Notes under the pieces: generated by a model
The model's input: only the letters and a program-made list of their open reading frames with translations
Told to the model about the DNA's origin: nothing
Database searches by the model: none
In this document: positions 15,007 through 21,417 of the stretch, piece by piece
How positions within the stretch are numbered: position 1 is the stretch's first letter
Layout of the letters: each line of letters starts with the position of its first letter
Program-made: the position numbers and the translations under genes
Source of the DNA: JANXLO01 sp038231295
Lineage (GTDB): Bacteria; Armatimonadota; Chthonomonadetes; Chthonomonadales; Chthonomonadaceae
Direction: 5' to 3'
Assembly (NCBI GenBank): GCA_038231295.1
Contig: JBBRLP010000073.1
Location: 1-26,768, forward strand
DNA length: 26,768 nt

Positions 15007-15828
15007 ATGCTGCGTGCCGCTGCCAGTTACCTGCTGATGGGTCTGCTTGCCCTGATGACCCTCGCCCCGTTTGCCTGGATGGTTCTCACTTCTCTGCATC
15101 CCTCGCACGGTTCCCTGCCCGACCCCTCCCATCCCTTGCCGGATCATCTTCACTTTGAGAACTACCAGACCGTTCTGGAGATGACCGCGACACCGTTTCT
15201 GCGTTTTCTCGGCAATACCGTTCTGACAGCGGTATTTGTGGTCGGCGGGCAGTTGCTGTTCTGCTCTCTCGCCGGGTATGGCTTTGCACGGCTGCGATTT
15301 AAGGGGCGGGATCTGCTGTTTCTGCTCTTCGTCGCGACAATGATGATTCCCGGACAGGTCACGATGATTCCGGCGTTTCTGGTGGTGCGGTCGTTCGGCT
15401 GGCTCGACACCTATCTGGCCCTGATCGTTCCCGGCCTCTCCTCTGCATTCGGCATCTTTCTGATGCGCCAGTTCTTTCTCTCCCTACCCAAAGAACTTGA
15501 TGATGCCGCACGTCTCGACGGCTGTTCGGAGTTTGGCCTCTACTGGCGGATTGCCCTTCCCCTCTCCCAACCTGCGCTCGCGACCCTCGCTGCCTTCGCG
15601 TTCATCGCGACCTGGACGGACTTTTTCTGGCCCCTGCTGGTCACGAACTCCACCGAGATGCGGACGCTGGAGGTCGGGCTGTCGCTCTTCAAAGACGCCT
15701 TTGGCACCACGAACTGGCCTCTTCAGATGGCGGCTGCCGTCCTCACTCTGCTGCCCGTTCTGGTTGTCTTCCTATTCACCCAACGCTATTTTGTGCGCGG
15801 CATCGCCCTCACCGGGCTGAAAGGCTGA
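15007..15828 (+). CDS. Sugar ABC transporter permease, MalG/UgpE type
   Basis: Inner-membrane permease of 273 residues with about six hydrophobic segments. The EAA loop is ELDDAARLDGCSEFGLYWRI (163-182), with Asp-Asp-Ala in place of the consensus Glu-Ala-Ala but the downstream Gly conserved. The C-terminus QRYFVRGIALTGLKG is typical of MalG-type proteins. The reading frame begins at 14923, inside the upstream terminator. I chose the ATG at 15007 because CGGAGTG lies 7-8 nt before it and it gives a normal first membrane helix. It should pair with the permease at 12408-13331, although a prepilin/lipoprotein unit separates them. A TTGGCA at 14931-14936 is only a weak promoter candidate. Confidence 0.92.
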   Translation: MLRAAASYLLMGLLALMTLAPFAWMVLTSLHPSHGSLPDPSHPLPDHLHFENYQTVLEMTATPFLRFLGNTVLTAVFVVGGQLLFCSLAGYGFARLRFKGRDLLFLLFVATMMIPGQVTMIPAFLVVRSFGWLDTYLALIVPGLSSAFGIFLMRQFFLSLPKELDDAARLDGCSEFGLYWRIALPLSQPALATLAAFAFIATWTDFFWPLLVTNSTEMRTLEVGLSLFKDAFGTTNWPLQMAAAVLTLLPVLVVFLFTQRYFVRGIALTGLKG

Positions 15829-15924
15829 CAAGTGGGTGGCAGGAGCATTGCCTGTTCTTTAAGGGGTAGCGAGGTCACATGATAGCGCAATGGAACGCAG
15901 TCAAATTACGGAGGAGGCGCCCGA

Positions 15925-17937
15925 TCAGGTAGAGAGCGCTTCGGAATAGGCAACAGCCTTTTCCCAGGCTTCCATGGCTTCGGTGAGGGCAGTCTGGACG
16001 CCGCCGTGTTCCTGGGATAGCGCGACGAGATTATCGGTGGGCTGGGGGTTGGAGAGGATGGATTCGATCTGGCGCAGTCGATTCTCCAGAGTATCGATCT
16101 TCTGCTCCGCACTGACGACCTGATTTCTGGCCCGCTGCCGTTCCTTCGACAGCTGGTGCGCGTTCAGGCCGACCGGCAAGGGAATGGCGGAGACCGGACG
16201 CTCGGCGAGCAGGGTTTCGAGAACCGGACTCTTGCCATTCGTCGAGGCGACTTCCGGCTGTCGGCTGGAGAGCGTGGTCGGCGTGGCATTGCTCCGTGCC
16301 TGCGTGGTCTTTTTGGCGCGGTAGGCACGATAAGGGCCATCGAAAAGCGTGATGTGGCCGTCCGCCACTTCCATCGTGTGAGTCGTCACCTGATCAAGCA
16401 GATAGCGGTCGTGCGAGATGAGTAGCAGGGTTCCGTCGTACTCTCGCAGCATCTCGCCGAGCGCCTCCCGCGAGTCGATGTCGAGGTGGTTGGTCGGTTC
16501 GTCGAGGATCAGCAGGTTTGGCTTGAGCCAGGTCAGTTGGGCGAGAACGAGTTTGTTCTTTTCTCCACCGGAGAGCAGGCGCACCGGCCGGAACACATCG
16601 TCGCCGGTGAGCAGGAAGCGTCCGAGATGGGTACGCGCCACGACCGGCTCCATCTCCGCGACATCCATCATATTCTCCAGAACACTGGCATCCAGATCAA
16701 GGTCGCTGGTATCCTGGGCAAAGTAGCCGACGGTCACGTTTGCGCCGAGGCGGGCCATGCCGGAGGTCGGCGGTTCGCGGTCAAGCAGAATCTTGATGAG
16801 CGTGGACTTACCCGCCCCGTTCGGCCCCACGATGCCGACCCGCTCTCCGCGCCGCAGCAGCGCCGTCACGCCCTCGAACAGGATACGATTGCCGAACCGT
16901 TTGCCCAGGTTGTCCAGAATCACGACTTCGTTGCCGCTCAGTTGGGAGGCTTTGACGCCGAGTTTCGCGGTCTTGCCTTTGGCCGCGACGCGCTCCGTCG
17001 CAGAGGAATCGAGTTTCATGCTGAGGCCGTGCTGTTTGATTCGCTCTGCCCAGCGCATCCGCATGACCGCCTGATTTTTCTTGGAAGGGGTGTTTTTCCA
17101 CTTCTCGAAGAACTCCGTCAGCCGCCCGATCTCCTTCTGTTCGCGCTCGTACATCTCGGCCTGCCGCTTGCGGTTGGCCTCTTTCTGCTGCCAGAAGGCG
17201 GAAAAGTTGCCGGGATAGAGCGTGACCTTCTGATTTTCGACCTCGGCGATGGAGTTGACGACCTTATCCAGAAAGTAGCGGTCGTGGGAGACGAGGACAA
17301 TCGCCCCGCCGAAGTCTTTGAGGAAGTCCTCCAGCCATTCGGTCGCTTCGATGTCGAGGTGGTTGGTCGGTTCGTCGAGGAAGAGGATGTCGGGACCGGA
17401 GAGCAGGAGTCGGGCGATGGCAAGGCGTGTTTTTTCGCCGCCGGAGAGCCGCCCGCACGGTTTGTGCAGGTCGTTCGGGCCAAAACCGAGCCGTTTCAGG
17501 ACGCCGGGAATATCGCGCAGATTGTCGTAGCCGCCCATCGCGTCGAAGCGGTCGTGCAGCAGCGCGTACTCCTGCATGGTGCGCTGGAGTTCGCCTTCTT
17601 CACCGGCTTCCGCCATCGCCACTTCGACCTCACGCATCCGCTGCTCCATCTCGGTGATGTGCGCGAACGCGGCCTCGGCCTCCTGCAAAACAGTGCGCGT
17701 GGGGTCTACGGCATCTTCCTGCTTCAGATAGCCAGTCTCCACCCCACGCTCAAAATGGACGGTGCCTTTTTCCGCTTCCTGTTGCCCGGTGAGGATACGC
17801 AACAAGGTGGTCTTGCCGCTGCCATTGCGCCCGACCAGACCCAGTTTCTGCCGCCACTCCAGCCGGAAACTGACGCCGGAAAACAGCAGGTCTGGCCCAA
17901 AGGACTTCTCCAGATTATTGACGGAAAGCAGACTCAT
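15925..17937 (-). CDS. ABC-F family ATPase
   Basis: Duplicated-ATPase soluble protein of 670 residues without membrane segments, as in the ABC-F family (EttA, Uup, YheS, YdiF and antibiotic-resistance members). These act on the ribosome. The first domain has GRNGSGKTT (36-44), LSGGEKTRLAIARLLL (164-179) and LDEPTNHLD (187-195). The second has GPNGAGKST (about 371-379), LLSGGEKNKLVLAQL (near 455) and LDEPTNHLDID (near 475). The linker (about 240-330) is charged and helical, as expected of the P-site tRNA interaction motif. The C-terminal 80 residues form a coiled coil, as in Uup/YdiF types. The ATG at 17935-17937 has GAAAGAG upstream. Its promoter is within the upstream ferredoxin gene, giving a leader of about 110 nt. 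The subtype is not assigned. Confidence 0.93.
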   Translation of the reverse strand: MSLLSVNNLEKSFGPDLLFSGVSFRLEWRQKLGLVGRNGSGKTTLLRILTGQQEAEKGTVHFERGVETGYLKQEDAVDPTRTVLQEAEAAFAHITEMEQRMREVEVAMAEAGEEGELQRTMQEYALLHDRFDAMGGYDNLRDIPGVLKRLGFGPNDLHKPCGRLSGGEKTRLAIARLLLSGPDILFLDEPTNHLDIEATEWLEDFLKDFGGAIVLVSHDRYFLDKVVNSIAEVENQKVTLYPGNFSAFWQQKEANRKRQAEMYEREQKEIGRLTEFFEKWKNTPSKKNQAVMRMRWAERIKQHGLSMKLDSSATERVAAKGKTAKLGVKASQLSGNEVVILDNLGKRFGNRILFEGVTALLRRGERVGIVGPNGAGKSTLIKILLDREPPTSGMARLGANVTVGYFAQDTSDLDLDASVLENMMDVAEMEPVVARTHLGRFLLTGDDVFRPVRLLSGGEKNKLVLAQLTWLKPNLLILDEPTNHLDIDSREALGEMLREYDGTLLLISHDRYLLDQVTTHTMEVADGHITLFDGPYRAYRAKKTTQARSNATPTTLSSRQPEVASTNGKSPVLETLLAERPVSAIPLPVGLNAHQLSKERQRARNQVVSAEQKIDTLENRLRQIESILSNPQPTDNLVALSQEHGGVQTALTEAMEAWEKAVAYSEALST

Positions 17938-18053
17938 GGCAACTCTTTCACACGCAGACGCGGAAAAGCCCACCGCGCCCCGGCACGAGCGGGCAGGCGA
18001 TGGGCCACACGAAGGGACGGCGGCACGGCAGGCGAAGATCGTTTCGACGTTCT

Positions 18054-18083
18054 ATTATACGGCTTTGTCCGCGCCGCTGTCAA
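18054..18083 (-). promoter_or_regulatory. Consensus promoter of the ABC-F gene
   Basis: The minus strand has TTGACA (18078-18083), an 18-nt spacer and TATAAT (18054-18059). Both boxes are perfect consensus. They lie within the last codons and stop codon (TAA, 18055-18057) of the ferredoxin fusion gene. Expected transcription start is near 18047. Confidence 0.85.
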
Positions 18084-18570
18084 TAAGATGCACCGTCACG
18101 TCGCCTCCCGTCAGCAGTGCCTGACAGCCAAGTCGGGAGTTTGCCTGCAATCCTTCCGCTGTGGAGAGACGGTCCAACTCGACCTCTTCCGGTATCGAAA
18201 GATTCTCCCCACCGGTCACGACATAGAGTTGGCAGGTCGTGCAGGCGCAGTTTCCTCCGCACTCATGCTCCAGCCCAACCCCATTTTCCAGAGCAGCGTC
18301 CAGAATCGTCTCCCCGCAGGACGCCGTGACCACAACGCCCTCCGGCAAAAACGTCAATCGAACAGCCAGCGCTCCGCTCTGCAATCGAGCAAGCAACTCA
18401 TGCGCTTGAAGATGTGTCACTGTTGGGAAGTCATCTAGATAGTCATCCAGACAACTTCCCTTCTGAATATAGTCCAATAGCGTTTTAGCGGGAACACGGG
18501 TTCCCGGAAGGACAGGGATACCCCCTAAAATGCCTTTGTCACACGAGATAAGATGAGTCTGATCTTCCAT
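18055..18570 (-). CDS. DUF433-like domain fused to [2Fe-2S] ferredoxin
   Basis: Protein of 171 residues made of two parts. Residues about 8-64 match the DUF433 pattern (GGIPVLPGTRVPAKTLLDYI, then LDDYLDDFPTVTHLQAHELL). DUF433 proteins are small helical proteins often encoded as antitoxin-like partners of PIN-like toxins. Residues about 69-163 form an adrenodoxin/ISC-type [2Fe-2S] ferredoxin: ECGGNCACTTC with ligands C104, C110 and C113, and SRLGCQ with C149, spacing C-x5-C-x2-C-x35-C. Non-ligand Cys residues occur at 10, 40, 85 and 108. The ATG at 18568-18570 has AAGGAGGTG at 7 nt; the frame also has an upstream TTG inside that ribosome binding site. The fusion is continuous in one frame without a start codon and ribosome binding site at the junction. 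The role is unknown: an electron carrier with a protein-binding domain, or a redox sensor. Confidence 0.88.
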   Translation of the reverse strand: MEDQTHLISCDKGILGGIPVLPGTRVPAKTLLDYIQKGSCLDDYLDDFPTVTHLQAHELLARLQSGALAVRLTFLPEGVVVTASCGETILDAALENGVGLEHECGGNCACTTCQLYVVTGGENLSIPEEVELDRLSTAEGLQANSRLGCQALLTGGDVTVHLIDSGADKAV

Positions 18571-18826
18571 GACTGCACCTCCTTCCAATCTTTTACCATC
18601 CCCTAACCATCTACGGCTATGTGGCTTTGATGTTGTGCCTCATACTCAAATCGAATTTGAGAGGAGATTTAGGAACGTACTTGAAGAGGCAGTGACACGC
18701 CGAATGGACTGCCTGGCACTCCCTTACCCTGAATCTCATCAACGATACCCATCTGTCGCAGTGCCATAAAGAAGAAAGTGCAGTGGCAACTGTGACCGTT
18801 CTTGCTCGAATCAAATATCGCAGGGT
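18571..18826. other. Intergenic region upstream of the ferredoxin fusion gene
   Basis: No convincing gene. Two short frames (plus 18569-18769, minus 18617-18814) show no recognisable composition or domain. A perfect inverted repeat CTCAAAT-CGA-ATTTGAG at 18645-18661 lies about 75 nt upstream of the ferredoxin start and could be an operator. I could not find a clear -35/-10 pair for the ferredoxin gene. Confidence 0.4.
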
Positions 18827-19108
18827 TCATCCTTTTAAGGTCGTTTGTCGTAAGGAATCTACCGCTATATTCCTGGTAGCTATGTGCAGGTGACAGAGAG
18901 CGATATACAATCGCGAATTGCCTCGCTTATAGCAGATTCTTTCGCCGTTGCACCACATGATCGTGGATGTGCCACGACCAGGATTCTCCATTATCAGCCC
19001 TTCTGGAAGGCGAGCCATCAGCAACTGAATGAACGCATCTTTATCCAATTTTATACTAACGGCGGATGAGAAGTTCGAGTTTTCGCCTCTCAATAAAACG
19101 AAATGCAT
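18827..19108 (-). CDS. Possible small protein or gene remnant, unknown function
   Basis: Open frame of 93 codons. The middle part, with ARLPEGLIMENPGRGTSTIM and ERICYKRGNSRLYIAL, reads like a genuine conserved domain (a Pro/Gly turn, then alternating beta strands). I recall similar short segments in bacterial hypothetical proteins but cannot name the family. The start is doubtful. The ATG at 19106-19108 lacks a ribosome binding site, and a perfect inverted repeat (19051-19137) cuts through the 5' part. A second frame beginning at the ATG at 19122-19124 (MSKLLDAFRFIERRKLELLI) stops after 22 codons inside the repeat, so a frameshift or an insertion may have broken the gene. The tail (HIATRNIAVDSLRQTTLKG) looks less domain-like. 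Base composition is more A+T rich than the neighbours. Confidence 0.4.
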   Translation of the reverse strand: MHFVLLRGENSNFSSAVSIKLDKDAFIQLLMARLPEGLIMENPGRGTSTIMWCNGERICYKRGNSRLYIALCHLHIATRNIAVDSLRQTTLKG

Positions 19109-19137
19109 CCAGAAGTTTTGACATGCCGTTAGTATAA
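19051..19137. repeat. Perfect 13-bp inverted repeat flanking 61 bp
   Basis: TTATACTAACGGC (19051-19063) and GCCGTTAGTATAA (19125-19137) are exact reverse complements. The 61 bp between them contain parts of the two short minus-strand frames described above. It could be a miniature transposable element or a large hairpin. No convincing target duplication is seen, apart from TA dinucleotides within the arms. Confidence 0.6.
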
Positions 19138-19207
19138 CTCCTGTGACCTTCTACTGCGAACTTCGACCAATCGCACGAAAACGCTGGCTTTGTAAGGCTA
19201 CGCGAAA
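19138..19207. other. Region downstream of the unknown-function operon end
   Basis: No gene is seen. CTACGC-8 nt-GCGTAG (19198-19217) is an inverted repeat over the stop codon of the gene at 19208-19954. It lacks a T-run, so it is only a weak terminator candidate. Confidence 0.3.
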
Positions 19208-19954
19208 TCAGGCGTAGATGTCGGCGTTCTTGCGGCGACCGAGGACGGTGAGCTTGTAGCAGTGATCCTGCGGGGAGACGATGCCGGAGGACTTGTCCAC
19301 TTGCATGAACTGTCCGGCAATCTGTGGGGTCTCCTCCCAGGCGGTCAAGTTCGTTTTCTCGCCTGTGCTTTTCTGGCAGTAGAGGGTGTGGTCGAAAGTG
19401 GCGGTGGCGTGTACCAGGCTGTCGTGGATATGGACAGTTGGGAAAAAGAGCCGATTCGGGTCTCGGCGCCGAAACTCAAACGCCATTGGGTGGATGGTGT
19501 GCGCTCCGGCTTTCAACTTGAAGACCGCAAAACCGTAGTCATTGTAGATCGGCAGGTTGGCCCAGGTGTTCGCAGAAATCCGGAAACGAGCGTCCAGGCG
19601 ATAGAAGTCTCTCTCGCTCGGCACGAACGACGCCTCGAAACTCCCAACTTGCTGAACAGCGATGCTTTTGGTGGCACCGGGTGGCATCAAGAGAGTACCG
19701 CCCCTGCTCTTAAATTCTGGCTTCGGGAACCCGGCTTCCATCTCCTTGAAGAAGTGCGAGTACTTTTCCAGGTTAATGAACCGAACAGCATCTTCGTGAG
19801 AACGCGGCGGGGTGGGAATGGGCAGAATCATGGCGACATCCGTTGGACTGTCCAGCGCCATGCTGTAGACAAGGAACTGCTTCCCATGATCTCCTGAACG
19901 CGCAAATATCTTTGTACCCGTGACAGATCGAACTCTCCCTGAAAAACAGCACAT
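19208..19954 (-). CDS. Conserved-looking protein of unknown function
   Basis: Protein of 248 residues beginning MCCFSGRV. From memory, similar proteins with an MCCFS start occur in planctomycetes, but no function is known to me. Visible features are MILPIPTPP near residue 43 and INLEKYSHFFKEMEAGFP. Further on are VGSFEASFVPSERDF, then NDYGFAVFKLK.GAHTIHPMAFEF with RRDPNRLFFPTVHIHD, a His-rich stretch with HIHDSLVHATATFDH. There is no signal peptide or membrane segment, and the Cys pair at positions 2-3 and the His cluster might bind metal (inference). GGGAGAAG precedes the ATG at 19952-19954, 23 nt after the stop of the DUF1501 gene. It is therefore the last gene of the four-gene operon. Confidence 0.85.
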   Translation of the reverse strand: MCCFSGRVRSVTGTKIFARSGDHGKQFLVYSMALDSPTDVAMILPIPTPPRSHEDAVRFINLEKYSHFFKEMEAGFPKPEFKSRGGTLLMPPGATKSIAVQQVGSFEASFVPSERDFYRLDARFRISANTWANLPIYNDYGFAVFKLKAGAHTIHPMAFEFRRRDPNRLFFPTVHIHDSLVHATATFDHTLYCQKSTGEKTNLTAWEETPQIAGQFMQVDKSSGIVSPQDHCYKLTVLGRRKNADIYA

Positions 19955-19977
19955 TGTCTTCTCCCTCTCTGTGATGT

Positions 19978-21414
19978 CTACGCGAGAATCTTCTCGATGA
20001 CATTTCCTGCGACATCGGTCAGCCGGAAGTCGCGGCCCTGGAAGCGATAAGTCAGCCGTTTGTGGTCAATGCCAATCAGACGCAGGATCGTTGCGTGGAG
20101 GTCGTTGATATGCACCACGTCTTCGACGGCGTTGTAGCCGAACTCGTCCGTTGCGCCGTAGGTCATTCCGCCCTTGACGCCGCCGCCCGCCATCCAGATA
20201 GAGAACGCTTTCATGTGGTGATCGCGCCCGTCGCCCTGCGCCATCGGGGTGCGTCCGAATTCGCCATTCCACAGAATGAGCGTGTCCTCTAGCATTCCCC
20301 GCGATTTCAGGTCGGTGAGCAGCGCGTACATCCCGCGATCCACTTCCTTCGCCGTGCCTTCCACGTGCTGCTTGATCGCGCCGTGATGATCCCAGTCCCG
20401 GTGATAGAGCTGAATAAACCGCACACCGCGCTCCGCCAGTCGCCGCGCCAGCAGGCAGTTCGCGGAGAAACTGCCGTCGCCGCCACTCGTGCCGTAGAGG
20501 TCAAGGGTCGCCTTCGACTCCTTCGAGACATCCATGAGATCCGGTACGGAAGTCTGCATTTTGAAGGCCAGTTCGTACTGCGCCACGCGGGTCGCGATCT
20601 CCGGGTCGTTCACCGTCGCGTTCTCCTGCCGGTTCAGCGCCTCAATCGCCTGCAAAACGTCCTGCTGGTGGGCCGCGCTGACTCCGCCCGGACGCTTGAC
20701 ATACATGACCGGGTCGCCCTGCCCCCTGAACTCGATGCCCTGAAACTTGCTGGGCAGAAAACCGCTGTGCCACTGACGCGCCGAGATAGGCTGCGCCTGC
20801 CCGAACCGGCCCGTCGAAACCAGCACGACAAAGCCGGGCAAGTCCTGGCTCTCCGTTCCGAGGCCGTAGAGCAGCCACGACCCCATCGAGGGTCTGCCGG
20901 AGATAAGCGTTCCGGTGTTCATGAAGGTATGGGCCGGGTCGTGGTTGATGGCGTCGGTATGGAGGGAGCGGACGATGCACATCTCGTCTGCCATCGTGCC
21001 GAGCAGAGGGAATATCTCCGAAATCTCCTGCCCGGACTTACCGCACTTCTTGAAGGCGTGTTGCGGCGCAAAGCAGCGCAGGGCCTGATTCTGCAACTGC
21101 GCGATAGGCTGGCCCTTCGTGAGTGAATCCGGCATCGGCTGACCGTGCATTTCGGCAAGCTTCGGCTTGTAGTCGAAGGTTTCCAGATGCGAGGGGCCAC
21201 CGGCCATATAGAGCTGAATGATGCGCTTGATCTTCGGAGGATAGTGAAGCTGCGTGATGACGCCGTGTGCGCCTGTCGCTGGACGGGCCTGACCGACCGC
21301 CGCCGCCTGTTGGGGGTCGAGCAGGCTCCAGAGCGCGGCTGTTCCGAGAGTTGCCCCGGCCCGGCACAGAAAAGCCCGGCGGTTCATCTCCTCTGTAATG
21401 TTATTCTGCTCCAT
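19978..21414 (-). CDS. DUF1501 family protein, Tat-exported
   Basis: Protein of 478 residues of the DUF1501 family, related to alkaline phosphatase/sulfatase-fold proteins and usually encoded beside PSD1-type genes. The N-terminus has a twin-arginine signal, MNRRAFLCRAGATLGTAALW, after a short pre-sequence MEQNNITEE, so export of the folded protein is likely. Family blocks visible are IIQLYMAGGPSHLETFDYKP, HDPAHTFMNTGT, QLYHRDWDHHG, LILWNGEFGRTP and GRDHHMKAFSIWMAGGGVKGG, which carry many His and Asp residues suited to metal binding. The ATG at 21412-21414 starts 3 nt after the stop of the PSD1-type gene, with AAGGA within that gene's end, suggesting translational coupling. The in-frame MNRRAF Met is an alternative start. 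The substrate is unknown. Confidence 0.92.
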   Translation of the reverse strand: MEQNNITEEMNRRAFLCRAGATLGTAALWSLLDPQQAAAVGQARPATGAHGVITQLHYPPKIKRIIQLYMAGGPSHLETFDYKPKLAEMHGQPMPDSLTKGQPIAQLQNQALRCFAPQHAFKKCGKSGQEISEIFPLLGTMADEMCIVRSLHTDAINHDPAHTFMNTGTLISGRPSMGSWLLYGLGTESQDLPGFVVLVSTGRFGQAQPISARQWHSGFLPSKFQGIEFRGQGDPVMYVKRPGGVSAAHQQDVLQAIEALNRQENATVNDPEIATRVAQYELAFKMQTSVPDLMDVSKESKATLDLYGTSGGDGSFSANCLLARRLAERGVRFIQLYHRDWDHHGAIKQHVEGTAKEVDRGMYALLTDLKSRGMLEDTLILWNGEFGRTPMAQGDGRDHHMKAFSIWMAGGGVKGGMTYGATDEFGYNAVEDVVHINDLHATILRLIGIDHKRLTYRFQGRDFRLTDVAGNVIEKILA

Positions 21415-21417
21415 GAG

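Noticed and set aside
15829..15924. Terminator between the MalG-type permease gene and the convergent ABC-F gene
   Set aside because: Only a 4-bp CAGG/CCTG stem before TTCTTT, too weak to call.
16486..18438. A 650-codon plus-strand open frame
   Set aside because: It lies antisense to the ABC-F and ferredoxin genes, which carry all expected motifs. It is a by-product of high G+C codon usage.
18571..19207. A tRNA or other structured RNA gene in this gene-poor stretch
   Set aside because: I found no cloverleaf or T-loop sequence with matching arms.
19198..19217. CTACGC/GCGTAG hairpin as terminator of the unknown-function operon
   Set aside because: Only 6 bp, overlaps the stop codon, and has no T-run.
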